Positions 23,646 to 35,436 of a stretch of 64,000 nucleotides of DNA are shown piece after piece. Each line of letters opens with the position of its first letter. Position 1 is the first letter of the stretch. Origin of the DNA: Rivularia sp. PCC 7116 (GTDB lineage: Bacteria > Cyanobacteriota > Cyanobacteriia > Cyanobacteriales > Nostocaceae); contig NC_019678.1 of NCBI RefSeq assembly GCF_000316665.1, positions 4,030,001 through 4,094,000 on the forward strand. Reading direction: 5' to 3'. A program made the position numbers and the translations under genes. The notes under the pieces are model-generated. The model worked only from the letters and a program-made list of their open reading frames with translations, was not told the DNA's origin and ran no database searches.

Positions 23646-25130
23646 TTATTCGACTAAAGCCTTGAGCTTCTTATCTACAAGCTGATTGGTTAGTTTTGGA
23701 TCGGCACGCTTTCCGGTTTTCTTAAGAACTTGTCCGACAAAGAAACCTTTGACGTTAGTTTTGCCGCTGCGATATTTTTCAACTTCCTTGGGGTTTCCAG
23801 CGATAGCTTCATCGATGAGAGGTTCGAGTACTGCTGGATCTGTAATTAATTTTTCACCAGCAAAAACATCTTTAGGAGCTTTACCTGCAAGTAAGTCTGG
23901 TAGTTTCTCCTTAGCTTTAGCATTGCTTATCTCGCCCTTATCAATCAGCTTGGCAACTTCAGCTAAATTATTTGGAGTTAAGTTAATTTGGGAAATGCTG
24001 AGTTTTTCTTTGTTGAGATAGCCAGCGATATCGCCCATAATCCAGTTGGCGGCAGTTTTGGCATTTGCTCCCTTATTTACAGCAGTTTCAAAATATTCTG
24101 CCGTAGCACGCTCCTCAGTTAAAACTCTGGCATCGTATGCAGAAAGTCCCAACTCGGTTTCATAATGATGGCGTTTTTTTGCAGGTAAATCGGGTAATTC
24201 GCTTTCCCAGTTCTTTAATTGTTCTTCAGTTACTTCAATGGGAGCCAAATCTGGTTCGGGAAAATAACGGTAGTCGGAAGAACCTTCCTTAACTCGCATA
24301 CTAATAGTACGTTGAGAACCTTCTTCCCAAAGACGAGTTTCTTGAATTATTGCTTCACCGGATTCAACAGCTTCGATTTGACGTTCAATTTCGTATTCAA
24401 TTGCCTTCTGAATAGCGCTGAACGAATTCATATTCTTAATTTCAACTTTTGTGCCAAATTCCTTTTGTCCGACGGGGCGCACGGAAATATTGACATCGCA
24501 ACGTAACGAACCTTCTTGCATGTTACCGTCGCTGACACCAAGATAGCGGACAATTCGACGTAACTCTTGGGCATATTCGGCGGCTTCTTGCCCGGAGCGC
24601 AAATCTGGTTCCGAAACAATTTCTACTAAAGGTACTCCAGCCCGGTTGTAGTCTACCAAAGAATAGCTCGAACCAGAAAGGCGATCGCTGCCAGCGTGGA
24701 CTAATTTTCCTGCATCTTCTTCCATATGCAAGCGAGTAATACCAATCTTTTTGCGACTGGGATTATCATCTTTATCGACTAACTCAATTTCGATATAGCC
24801 GTGCTCGGCAATGGGTAAATCGTATTGAGAAATTTGGTAGTTTTTGGGTAAGTCGGGATAAAAATACTGCTTGCGGTCAAATTTGCTGTATTTCGCAATT
24901 TGGCAATTGAGAGCTAAACCTGCTTTTACGGCATATTCTAATACTTTTTCATTGAGAACCGGCAAAACTCCAGGTAAACCCATGCAAATTGGGTCGATAT
25001 TAGTATTAGGATCGGCACCAAATTCTGTGGAGCTATCGGAGAAAATTTTTGTTTTAGTAGCGAGTTGACAATGGGTTTCCAAACCGATAATCGCTTCGTA
25101 ATCAGTTTTTACAGTTGTAGCAGCAGTCAT
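23646..25130 (-). CDS. gatB: Aspartyl/glutamyl-tRNA(Asn/Gln) amidotransferase subunit B
   Basis: A 494-residue protein, full length. EAIIGLETHCQLATKTKIFS at the start, GLPGVLPVLNEKVLEYAVKA, FDRKQYFYPDLPKNYQISQY and SLVDYNRAGVPLVEIVSEPD are GatB hallmarks; the C-terminal GatB/YqeY helical domain ends with NQLVDKKLKALVE. With GatA and GatC it converts misacylated Glu-tRNA(Gln)/Asp-tRNA(Asn) to the amidated forms in the cytoplasm. gatA and gatC are not adjacent, as is usual in cyanobacteria. The start at 25130 (MTAATTVKTDYEAIIGLETH) fits the family. Confidence 0.97.
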   Translation of the reverse strand: MTAATTVKTDYEAIIGLETHCQLATKTKIFSDSSTEFGADPNTNIDPICMGLPGVLPVLNEKVLEYAVKAGLALNCQIAKYSKFDRKQYFYPDLPKNYQISQYDLPIAEHGYIEIELVDKDDNPSRKKIGITRLHMEEDAGKLVHAGSDRLSGSSYSLVDYNRAGVPLVEIVSEPDLRSGQEAAEYAQELRRIVRYLGVSDGNMQEGSLRCDVNISVRPVGQKEFGTKVEIKNMNSFSAIQKAIEYEIERQIEAVESGEAIIQETRLWEEGSQRTISMRVKEGSSDYRYFPEPDLAPIEVTEEQLKNWESELPDLPAKKRHHYETELGLSAYDARVLTEERATAEYFETAVNKGANAKTAANWIMGDIAGYLNKEKLSISQINLTPNNLAEVAKLIDKGEISNAKAKEKLPDLLAGKAPKDVFAGEKLITDPAVLEPLIDEAIAGNPKEVEKYRSGKTNVKGFFVGQVLKKTGKRADPKLTNQLVDKKLKALVE

Positions 25131-25648
25131 AAAAGTTCAATATTAGAGCTTATGTTGCAATCAATAGGTATTGTAGCTGTTTCGAGTCAATAACTGATGG
25201 ATGTTTACGCTCGTTATGATGGTGAAAATTCCGTCCACCGAGTCAAAGAATTTCTTAAATTTGTATCCCGTATAGAATTGAGTCCATATTCTTACGAGAC
25301 GGATATTTTGTTCAATCTATATTAATAGCGAATTACAGTCCTGGTTCAGCCTGTAATCTAATTTAAATTATCTTTACGCCGCTCAACATCTACAAATGTC
25401 AATTTTATGCAAATTATTAGCATTTTTAATCTTAATAAGTAACCATGTTAACTAGTTATACCCTTCAATTTTTAAACAATGCTCTTTAGGTAGATGCACG
25501 AGCAAATCAATGAATGTTATTAAAAAGATATCTACTATCCTTGTAAAAAATCGTAACTACAATAATTAAAATATCGCTGCATTTTGAATTGCAGTTGACT
25601 ATAGCATAGTGTGAAAAATATTAATAGCAAACGTCTAGAAAAATAAGA
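25131..25648. other. Divergent intergenic region, nothing certain
   Basis: About 500 bases between gatB and the channel gene. AT-rich; no RNA gene, clear palindrome or coding frame recognised. Confidence 0.5.
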
Positions 25649-26716
25649 ATGTCAATTTTATTAATTATTTTAGGAATAGCAATATTAACCTATACTACTT
25701 TCGACGTATTAGTAACAACCTTAACTGTGGGAGGAGGGGGTCCAATTACAAGTAGAATTTCTAGTGGAATATGGTGGTTAGTATTGCAAATTCATCGGAG
25801 AAAATCGAACCATCGCTTGTTATCAATTACAGGTTTAGTATTGCTATGTGGAATAGCTTTAGCTTGGTATATATTAACTTGGGTAGGCTGGACACTGATA
25901 TTCTGTGCGGAAAATTCGGCTGTTGTAAATGCATCTTCTAAAATTCCGGCAGATACTTGGCAAAGAATATATTTCGTAGGCTATAACATATCAACTTTAG
26001 GGATGGGTGACTTTCAAGCTCAAGGAACAGTTTGGCAAATGGCTACGGCAATATCATCAGCAAGTGGTTTTTTCTTAGTAACTTTAAGTATTGCTTACCT
26101 ATTACCAATTGTTTCAGCAGCTTCGGAAAAACGTGCTTTTGCTATTTACATTGCTTCATTGGGAGGAACGGCAGACGAAATTTTGGTTCGAGCTTGGAAC
26201 GGTCATGATTTTGGCGATTTATCTTCACATTTAAGTTCATTAACTCCAACTTTAACCCAACAGGGAGAAAAACACTTAGCATATCCAATTCTGCATTATT
26301 TCCACAGTGTAGAAAGAGTTAGATCTCTACCTTTGAGTTTGGTTGCATTAGATGAAGCATTAACTTTATTACAATATGGAATTCCACAAAAATATCAACC
26401 AGAGCCAGCAGCCTTAGGTGCAGTTAGAAGGGCTAGTGCAGCTTTTTTAAAAACGTTAAAATCAGCTTATTTGGAACCATCGAACTACAATCCAGAGCTT
26501 CCTTCTTTAGAATTACTGCGAAATAAAGGTATTCCTACGGTTAGCGATGAAGAATTTTGGGAAAATACTAAGATTATTACTAAACGTCGAAGATTCCTAT
26601 TAGCATTAACAGAAAATGATGGCTGGACTTGGGATTCGATTGCTTCGAGTATCACTACTAATAGAGCTAGTAGTTTAGATGATGAAACAATGATTGATGA
26701 TGTAAGATTGCATTAA
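25649..26716 (+). CDS. Potassium channel-like two-TM pore protein
   Basis: A 355-residue membrane protein. After an N-terminal helix (MSILLIILGIAILTYTTFDV) and a second one (SITGLVLLCGIALAWYILTW), a pore-loop motif FVGYNISTLGMGDFQAQGTV is followed by the inner helix FFLVTLSIAYLLPIVSAASE. STLGMGDF corresponds to the T-x-G-Y-G-D selectivity filter, with M replacing the aromatic residue, so ion selectivity may differ from classical K+ channels. The C-terminal 200 residues are cytoplasmic with no RCK domain I can see. 66 bases upstream of a DUF421 gene on the same strand, so a two-gene unit is possible. Confidence 0.82.
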   Translation: MSILLIILGIAILTYTTFDVLVTTLTVGGGGPITSRISSGIWWLVLQIHRRKSNHRLLSITGLVLLCGIALAWYILTWVGWTLIFCAENSAVVNASSKIPADTWQRIYFVGYNISTLGMGDFQAQGTVWQMATAISSASGFFLVTLSIAYLLPIVSAASEKRAFAIYIASLGGTADEILVRAWNGHDFGDLSSHLSSLTPTLTQQGEKHLAYPILHYFHSVERVRSLPLSLVALDEALTLLQYGIPQKYQPEPAALGAVRRASAAFLKTLKSAYLEPSNYNPELPSLELLRNKGIPTVSDEEFWENTKIITKRRRFLLALTENDGWTWDSIASSITTNRASSLDDETMIDDVRLH

Positions 26717-26723
26717 ATTAATT

Positions 26724-26752
26724 GGTAATTGGTAATTGGTAATTGGGAAATA
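26724..26752. repeat. TTGGTAA heptamer repeat
   Basis: Three to four tandem TTGGTAA units between the channel and DUF421 genes; also seen at 53132-53160. Confidence 0.8.
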
Positions 26753-26782
26753 ACTTTTATTAACTAGACATATTTAATATTT

Positions 26783-27355
26783 ATGTTTGAGGTAATTGGC
26801 AACGGGATTAATTATGCTTTGGGATTGGATGCTAAGGAAGTAAATTTATGGCAGATGGGGTTAAGGGCTGCGGTAGTTTATATTGCCGGATGGATAATGG
26901 TTAGAATTGCCGGAGATAGGCGTTTTCTTGGTAAACATGCTGCTTTTGATGTTGTTTTAAGTATTATTTTTGGTTCTACCTTAAGTCGTACTATCAATGG
27001 TTCAGCACCTTTTTTCCCGACTATTGGTGCTGGGTTTGTCTTGGTAGGAATGCATTGGTTGTTTGGAGGAATTTCTTTTCATTTTCCTGCTTTAGAAAGA
27101 TTGATTAAAGGTTCATCTCGCGTGTTAATTCGGGATGGTAAAGTTAACTATAAAAACATGCAGAAAAGTCATCTTAGCGAGAAAGATTTAGAATCTTCAT
27201 TACGTTCTCAAGCGAAGCTTACCGAAGTCTCGCAAGTCGAAATTGCGCGATTGGAAAGTAGCGGTGATATTAGCGTTTTAGCTAAAGAAAGTATTCCCCG
27301 TATTATTAATGTGCATGTGGAAGAAGGAGTTAAAACTATTAAGATAGAATTGTAA
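26783..27355 (+). CDS. DUF421/YetF-family membrane protein
   Basis: A 190-residue protein with three N-terminal membrane helices and a cytoplasmic domain. LRAAVVYIAGWIMVRIAGDR, then DVVLSIIFGSTLSRTINGSA and LERLIKGSSRVLIRDGKVNY are typical of the YetF/YkjA-like DUF421 family, and the small C-terminal beta domain (from about 135) completes it. Biochemical role unknown; some members are implicated in sporulation or stress in Firmicutes. Follows the channel gene by 66 bases. Confidence 0.85.
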   Translation: MFEVIGNGINYALGLDAKEVNLWQMGLRAAVVYIAGWIMVRIAGDRRFLGKHAAFDVVLSIIFGSTLSRTINGSAPFFPTIGAGFVLVGMHWLFGGISFHFPALERLIKGSSRVLIRDGKVNYKNMQKSHLSEKDLESSLRSQAKLTEVSQVEIARLESSGDISVLAKESIPRIINVHVEEGVKTIKIEL

Positions 27356-27484
27356 AATATCTCTCCCTGTCTCTACTTGGGAGCGCCCTTCGGCGAGGCT
27401 CTGCTTCACAATGAATGAAGGCAGAGCCTTCTTGTCTGTATTCCTTGCCGGAGACAAGGAACAAGTTATATTAAATTAAACTTT

Positions 27485-27633
27485 TGTAGGGTGTGTGACT
27501 AAGGTGTTGACTTTGATAGAATCTTAAATATTTAGATTCATACTTTTATTATTTCAACATTATGGTGCGTTAGATGATGTAATAAATTTTTCGTTTTAAG
27601 AGATAGATTGTCGTGCATCTAACACACCCTACA
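27485..27633. mobile_element. Inverted-repeat element, family C copy 1 (TGTAGGGTGTGT ends)
   Basis: TGTAGGGTGTGT at 27485-27496 and ACACACCCTACA at 27622-27633 bracket about 150 bases. Related ends (GTAGGGTGTGTTA) occur at 62504-62632. Before it, 27380-27470 holds GGCTCTG/CAGAGCC stems also found near 59410. Confidence 0.6.
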
Positions 27634-27683
27634 AGATTTAAATACACTTACCGTCACGCACCACAGATGTTGGAAACAATAAG

Positions 27684-30154
<2,471 letters not shown>

Positions 30155-30367
30155 ATGATTTTATTATCTTTAATATTAGGATTAATACTAGGCTATCTAT
30201 TTAGCGGAAAAAAAGGTAGCTTAATTACTATTAGATTTTATATAAACATTAATTTCAGTAATAACTTAAACGGTAATGGCAATAATAATGGAAACGATAA
30301 TTTAAATAATAATGGCAATAATAACGGCAACCAAAATGAAGTTGCGGAGAATGAAGTCAAAGTCTAA
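30155..30367 (+). CDS. Short membrane-anchored Asn/Gly-repeat protein
   Basis: A 70-residue protein: one hydrophobic helix (MILLSLILGLILGYLFSG), a short basic link, then a low-complexity run rich in N and G (LNGNGNNNGNDNLNNNGNNN) and an acidic tail. AGGAAG precedes the ATG. No family known to me; composition suggests a small anchored linker. A family A MITE-like element starts three bases after the stop. Confidence 0.55.
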   Translation: MILLSLILGLILGYLFSGKKGSLITIRFYININFSNNLNGNGNNNGNDNLNNNGNNNGNQNEVAENEVKV

Positions 30368-30370
30368 AAA

Positions 30371-30439
30371 GGGAGCATTAATTATGCAAAAAAATATTTC
30401 CCATGTGTAACCTGGGAAATATAAAAATTGGGATGTCCC
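30371..30439. mobile_element. MITE-like element, family A copy 2 (short)
   Basis: 69 bp with GGGAGCAT at the left and AAAATTGGGATGTCCC at the right; interior hairpin ATTTCCCA-TGTGTAACC-TGGGAAAT. Ends match 8641-8784 with a few changes. Confidence 0.6.
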
Positions 30440-30460
30440 CGACAAATTATCAATTACTCA

Positions 30461-31318
30461 TTAATACGATCGCTTAATCAACAGTTCCTGGAAACTGGAG
30501 TTTTGTTTGACACACAACCTTAGTTTAAATAGTCGATAATAAAATACAACTTTAGCAGTTATTTTATCGTGAATTTTTTTCAGATTGCTACGTTTTGGGT
30601 ATTCAATTTCTTTGTGTTTGTCGAAATAAACTTGCTTCTCAATAAAGTTTGACTGTCCCATCTTGACTCTGACTCGTTCAATATTATCTTTGAAAAAAGG
30701 AAATCTATCTTCAGAATCAAATCTAATCGGAAAACCTGCTTTAGCAGCAGCTAATCCCATAACATTACCTTCTCCATCATAAATTCCTTGCATCTCAAAA
30801 AAGTAAGAGATGGTTTGCCATAGTTTCAAGAAAACCTGTTCGGTACCGTCTTGTTTGCTAACAACAAACATAAACTCGTGAAACCATTTTGTTTCCTGGA
30901 GATTGATGCTTAAATTTTGTGCAACTTTTTCTATGGCTGCAAACTCAGCACGAGGTTTTGTCTGTACGTTATGCTTGATAATATTACATCCAGTTCTCGC
31001 TGTAATTCCAGGAAGCCATTCCAGCCCTTGCGGTACAGAGCCGATGATTCGTACATCTGAGTCTAAAAATACGCAAGTGTCAAATTTTTCCAGAGACTTT
31101 TCAATCACAAAACGCTTATCGTGATAACCTTTAACACTTTGCAGTCGATGCTTAATAGCAATAACATGACTGTATTCCCCAAAATCAGCAGGTTCATCTG
31201 TTAAAACTACGAAAGCAATATCTGGTGCTTGCTCTTGAATATCTTTTGCAAGAATTTTCGCGTGGGTACGATATCTCTTACCTACAGCTAACGTACAAAA
31301 ACAATATTCTTTGACCAT
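30461..31318 (-). CDS. Glycosyltransferase-like protein (GT-A fold)
   Basis: About 285 residues from MVKEYCFCTLAVGKRYRTHA (start at 31318; the frame opens 18 codons earlier). CVFLDSDVRIIGSVPQGLEW supplies the D-x-D metal/nucleotide-sugar motif; FHEFMFVVSKQDGTEQVFLK and GEGNVMGLAAAKAGFPIRFD give later acceptor-side residues. Presumed cytoplasmic sugar transfer in surface glycan synthesis. It lies 174 bases downstream of a polysaccharide pyruvyl transferase gene on the same strand, supporting a surface-polysaccharide role. The donor and acceptor sugars cannot be read. Confidence 0.75.
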   Translation of the reverse strand: MVKEYCFCTLAVGKRYRTHAKILAKDIQEQAPDIAFVVLTDEPADFGEYSHVIAIKHRLQSVKGYHDKRFVIEKSLEKFDTCVFLDSDVRIIGSVPQGLEWLPGITARTGCNIIKHNVQTKPRAEFAAIEKVAQNLSINLQETKWFHEFMFVVSKQDGTEQVFLKLWQTISYFFEMQGIYDGEGNVMGLAAAKAGFPIRFDSEDRFPFFKDNIERVRVKMGQSNFIEKQVYFDKHKEIEYPKRSNLKKIHDKITAKVVFYYRLFKLRLCVKQNSSFQELLIKRSY

Positions 31319-31400
31319 AATTTTTACTCTTAGAAAATATAAGTTCCATCTAAAGTCATGACGATAATTCAATGTAGTTTATACTAAGAATTATTTATAT

Positions 31401-31487
31401 GACTTACGCAAACGCAACGAGGAATTAAGTATTTCAAGAGTTTATATCCCCCCAACCCCCCGATGAGTTGGGGGCTTTGCGTAAGTC
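31401..31487. mobile_element. 87-bp inverted-repeat element (GACTTACGCAAA ends)
   Basis: GACTTACGCAAA at 31401-31412 and TTTGCGTAAGTC at 31476-31487 are perfect complements. The inside has CCCCCAACCCCCCGATGAGT and GTTGGGGG able to pair. Lies between the two polysaccharide genes. Confidence 0.65.
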
Positions 31488-31492
31488 CTAAT

Positions 31493-32362
31493 TTAATTAA
31501 ATAATCCTTGTTTTACATCATCTTGGAACTGATAAAGCTTTTCTTCAAGCTGATTAGTTAAACTCTCAATACGTGAATCTTTACTTAAATATGCAGGCTG
31601 ATTCAAAGCAACTTGCTTTAAAGTTTTAGCAGCCTTATTTTGTCTAATTTTATCTCTAAAGAAGCGAACGGGAGTTAGTAAATCCAGCTTTTCTCTGGGA
31701 TTTTGTAATCTTTCAATATAATTAGGTTTGTATTCAATACCAATCGACGAACACCAGTCTTGCCACTTGAAAGAAAGAATAGTGGAATTAGTCACAATTG
31801 GTACCCAAGGAACCCGAAGTGCATCAGCAACAATTGCACCATGCATAGCTTCAGTTAGCAAAACTTCAGTTTCGCATATAGAAGATAAAACTTTGTCCAC
31901 ATTCCATCTTGGATCGATATAACCAAAGCCATTATTTTTACAGGCAAGCTCCCATCCTTTACCTGCAAGTTCGTAATGAGGCATATAAGAAAAACGATGG
32001 ACTTTTTTAGCAGTGTTTTCGTAAATGCGGCGAATTAAAACAGCGCCATCAGTAATTCCGAGTTCTTCTTCTACTCCCAAAGCTTTCGCCGAAAGCGAAC
32101 CTCGCAAGCAATAAATTTTATAAGAATCATCAAGTTTTACATCGCCCTTGCCATAACCTACACCAGTACCGAAAATCACCCTTCTGCTTGCATGACGAGT
32201 GCGCCAAGGCAATCCATCATTAATTAAGCTGCCAATGCCAACGAAAGCCACGTTTTCGTTATTATCTAAAACCCCTGGAATCAACTTTTCCCAAATCAAA
32301 GGATTAAGGTCATCTCCAAAATTCCTTTCTCCATTAGGTAATTTGTAGTATGATAACTTCAT
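31493..32362 (-). CDS. Polysaccharide pyruvyl transferase family protein (ExoV-like)
   Basis: A 289-residue protein. KLPNGERNFGDDLNPLIWEK (the N-F-G-D-D/E-L motif near the start), VAFVGIGSLINDGLPWRTRH, VIFGTGVGYG, YCLRGSLSAKALG and LLTEAMHGAIVADALRVPWV are family signatures (E-x-x-H-G binding segment). Members add a pyruvyl ketal from phosphoenolpyruvate to sugars, or act as related GT-B transferases, in exopolysaccharide synthesis. The C-terminal 60 residues are helical and poorly conserved. Likely works with the downstream glycosyltransferase. Confidence 0.85.
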   Translation of the reverse strand: MKLSYYKLPNGERNFGDDLNPLIWEKLIPGVLDNNENVAFVGIGSLINDGLPWRTRHASRRVIFGTGVGYGKGDVKLDDSYKIYCLRGSLSAKALGVEEELGITDGAVLIRRIYENTAKKVHRFSYMPHYELAGKGWELACKNNGFGYIDPRWNVDKVLSSICETEVLLTEAMHGAIVADALRVPWVPIVTNSTILSFKWQDWCSSIGIEYKPNYIERLQNPREKLDLLTPVRFFRDKIRQNKAAKTLKQVALNQPAYLSKDSRIESLTNQLEEKLYQFQDDVKQGLFN

Positions 32363-32703
32363 TTATTTATGTCTCGATATTTTTATATAAAGATAAGTTA
32401 AGATTTGTTTATTTAGAGATAATAACTTTGGATATATTATCTACTGATGAGAAGCGAAAGAGTTCAGTATATTAACCTAATTTATTGTCTTAAGATTTAG
32501 TTTTTAGGTAAAAATTGCAGGATTTTTTTTCCGGATAGAAAACAGAATATTTCTGTTAATAAAAATAATTTATTACTAGCGCTTTAAATTGATAAATTTA
32601 ATAAGTTTGTTTGGAAATTATAATAATTATCAATTTTTGCAATAGCAGATACGCTAGGTGTATGAAAACATAAAAAATTATACCCCCTCTCCCCCAGCAA
32701 TTC
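32363..32703. other. Intergenic, nothing recognised
   Basis: AT-rich 340 bases between the pyruvyl transferase start and the 3' end of the phosphate transporter. No clear terminator or RNA seen. Confidence 0.5.
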
Positions 32704-33990
32704 TTATCCCAAAACTAGCCGAACTAAACTAAAAATAATCGCGCTTAAAACCGCACTTACAGGAAGCGTCACAATCCAAGCAGCAGCGATTGAGCGCAAA
32801 GTTTGGAATTGTACCGATTTAATATCTTTGATTAAGCCGATACCAACCACACCACCAACAAGTGCATGGGAAGTAGAAACCGGTAAACCCAAACGAGAAG
32901 CAAGAATAACTGTAGTTGCCGTTGCTAATTCCGCACAAAACCCACTGCTAGGTTGCAAAGTAATAATACTCTCACCAATAGTCGCAATTACTTTTTTACC
33001 CCAAACAGCCAAGCCAAAAACAATCCCAGTACCACCAATAACAAGAATCCATACAGGAATATCTAAATCGTAAATCGGAACTTTCCCCGTGCGGTTGATA
33101 TAAGCTATAGCAGCTAAAGGAGCAATAGCATTTCCCACATCGTTAGAGCCATGAGCAAAAGCAACAAAACAAGCGCTTAACAATTGGAATCTAGCAAATG
33201 TACGCTCAACGGGATTTAGGAATGGGGAATTGGTTTCTACCCCCTCTCCCCCCTCTTCCCTCTCTCCCCCTTTCCCCAACTCTCGCCAATTATAAACAGT
33301 AAGCCCAACTGCTGCGGTGGTACCAATAAAAAGCGGAATATCGTGAGACGGTATTTTGAAACCAACCTGCTCGATTAAATAATTAGCCAACGGTTGAGTT
33401 GCTTTAGGTAAAACAATTACTCCGAATACTCCTAATAACAAAGCACTTAACCAGGGAATCCACTCATTTAACTGTCGCAATTGTTCTGGTTGATCTAAAA
33501 TCCAGCGCTTAATTTGACTGTAAAACAAAGCCGCAATACAGCCGCTAATAACTGGTGTAATTACCCATCCCAAAGTAATCATACCAATCGATGACCACTC
33601 AACTGCACCGAACCCAGCAGCTACAATACTAAAACCAGCGATCGCACCAACAACTGCATGGGAAGAAGAAACTGGTAAACCCTTTGATGTGGCTATTTGC
33701 AGCCATAAAGCACTAGCTAACAACACCGAAAACATTCCAACCGCAAAAACTTGAGGAACATCAGCGAACAAAATCGGATTGCTAACCTCTGTCGCTAAAG
33801 TTTGAGATACTTCATGTCCGAATAGTACGGCACCAGTAAATTCAAGTATTCCAGCAATTATCAAAGCCTGTCTTAAAGTAACAGCTTTAGAACCTACCGA
33901 AGTTCCCATTGCATTCGCAACGTCATTCGCTCCTAAATTCCAAGCTAGATAAAAAGCTAATAAGATAACGATAAAAATAGAAATTGTCAT
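32704..33990 (-). CDS. Inorganic phosphate transporter, PiT family
   Basis: A 428-residue polytopic inner-membrane protein. The duplicated PiT signature is present in both halves: LGANDVANAMGTSVGSKAVT near the N-terminus and FVAFAHGSNDVGNAIAPLAA near the middle; VVGAIAGFSIVAAG/LVGGVVGIGLIKDI is the second repeated pair. A Gly/Glu-rich loop (GKGGEREEGGEGVETNSPFL) separates the halves and its DNA is built from CCCCTCTC repeats. Low-affinity cation- or proton-coupled phosphate uptake is expected. Confidence 0.93.
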   Translation of the reverse strand: MTISIFIVILLAFYLAWNLGANDVANAMGTSVGSKAVTLRQALIIAGILEFTGAVLFGHEVSQTLATEVSNPILFADVPQVFAVGMFSVLLASALWLQIATSKGLPVSSSHAVVGAIAGFSIVAAGFGAVEWSSIGMITLGWVITPVISGCIAALFYSQIKRWILDQPEQLRQLNEWIPWLSALLLGVFGVIVLPKATQPLANYLIEQVGFKIPSHDIPLFIGTTAAVGLTVYNWRELGKGGEREEGGEGVETNSPFLNPVERTFARFQLLSACFVAFAHGSNDVGNAIAPLAAIAYINRTGKVPIYDLDIPVWILVIGGTGIVFGLAVWGKKVIATIGESIITLQPSSGFCAELATATTVILASRLGLPVSTSHALVGGVVGIGLIKDIKSVQFQTLRSIAAAWIVTLPVSAVLSAIIFSLVRLVLG

Positions 33991-33992
33991 TT

Positions 33993-34170
33993 AATTATTT
34001 CAGAATTAAGAATTAAGAATTAAGAATTAAGAATTAGGAATTGGGCATGGGGCATGGGGCATTGGGCATTGGGCATTGGTTTAGATGTTATATATTTTCT
34101 CCATCTTCCAATCTCATTATTTGCCTATTACCAATTACCCATTACCAGTTATAAGTAAACAGTGAGCAGT
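33993..34170. repeat. AAGAATT and GGGGCAT/GGGCATT heptamer repeats
   Basis: About five TTAAGAA units (33999-34035), then GGGCATG/GGGCATT units to 34080 and AATTACC units near 34130. Intergenic low-complexity DNA upstream of the phosphate transporter gene. Confidence 0.85.
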
Positions 34171-34216
34171 GGACAGTTAGTTACTAATGCCCAATGCCCA
34201 ATTACTATTAATAAAA

Positions 34217-35263
34217 TTAAGGATAAATGAGTATTTTATAAGTATCTTCAGAAGGAGTTACAGCTTGTTCTACTGCTGCTGATAAATTCTCTAAAGAATA
34301 GCTATTGCTAATCAAAGCTTTTACGTCAATGCGACGATTAAAAACAATGTCAGCAGCTAAACTTTGCAATCTATAAGATGAACTGTAACTACCCATTAAG
34401 TCAATTTCTCGACGATACAAAATATTTGGATTGATGGGAATTTCTAATTCATCGGGAAATTCTGCGAAAAATAAGATTTTACCACCCTTACGGGTACAAT
34501 CAAGAGCTTGAAAAAAGGCTTTGTCGCTGGGAACTGCAAGTAAAGTTACGTCAACACCCAAACCGTCGGTTAGTTCTTGAATTTTACTGCTCAAATCGCG
34601 ATCTCGAGCGTCAAAAGCGGCTTCGGCACCAACATCTAAGGCTTTCTGAATTCTAGATGGTAGTAAATCAGTGGATATAGCTTTACCACCAAAGTATTTT
34701 ACTAGCATAATAAACATTAACCCAATTGGTCCGGCACCAGTAATCAAAACTGTTTTTCCCGGAGCAATTTCGGCTTTTTTGACTGCTTTTAAACAGCAAT
34801 TGGTTGGCTCGACAAAACTTGCTTCTTCAAAACTAATATCGTCGGGAATCGGAATCAAACCGCCGTTTTCGACAATATGCCCGGGAACCTTGACGTATTC
34901 GGCGAAACCACCACCACTAGGTGTAAAACCTGCCGTGGTAACAATATTTTTATAGGTATCGCACATCGAGAAATTATCATTCATGCAGTAAGAGCAACGC
35001 ATACATGGAATATGATGCATCACCGCAACTCTTTGCCCTACCTGCCATTTTTCAACTTTATCCCCAACAGCAGTAATGATTCCGGCTGTTTCATGACCGA
35101 AAATACGCGGCGGTTCGTAAAGCGGATAGCGAATCTTTTTAATATCCGATTGACACAATCCTACTACTTGTACCTGCACCAATACCTCATCAGATTCCAA
35201 TGATGGCACCGGAATTTCTTCGTAAGATAAATTGTTAACGCCTCTAAATATCTGTGCTTTCAC
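34217..35263 (-). CDS. Zinc-dependent medium-chain alcohol/polyol dehydrogenase
   Basis: A 348-residue protein of the MDR superfamily. Catalytic zinc ligands: C37 (GLCQSDIKK), H58-E59 (FGHETAGIITAVGD). Structural zinc cysteines: CMRCSYCMNDNFSMC. NAD-binding Rossmann motif: VLITGAGPIGLMFIMLVKYF. Closest in style to sorbitol/threonine dehydrogenases; the substrate is not determined by sequence. Start MKAQIFRGVNNLSYEEIPVP. Stand-alone gene. Confidence 0.9.
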   Translation of the reverse strand: MKAQIFRGVNNLSYEEIPVPSLESDEVLVQVQVVGLCQSDIKKIRYPLYEPPRIFGHETAGIITAVGDKVEKWQVGQRVAVMHHIPCMRCSYCMNDNFSMCDTYKNIVTTAGFTPSGGGFAEYVKVPGHIVENGGLIPIPDDISFEEASFVEPTNCCLKAVKKAEIAPGKTVLITGAGPIGLMFIMLVKYFGGKAISTDLLPSRIQKALDVGAEAAFDARDRDLSSKIQELTDGLGVDVTLLAVPSDKAFFQALDCTRKGGKILFFAEFPDELEIPINPNILYRREIDLMGSYSSSYRLQSLAADIVFNRRIDVKALISNSYSLENLSAAVEQAVTPSEDTYKILIYP

Positions 35264-35436
35264 GTGTTTTTCTCTTCGCTCATCGATATTAGATTTAGCA
35301 TTGTTTGGGTGATTTTTGAGTAATAGATTATTTAAATATCAATGCAAATGTTTCAATTGGCACTTTAAAATTCTATCTAATGTCAGTATATTTCAATATT
35401 GTGATTATTCGTTGATTTTACTTAGGGATAACAAGA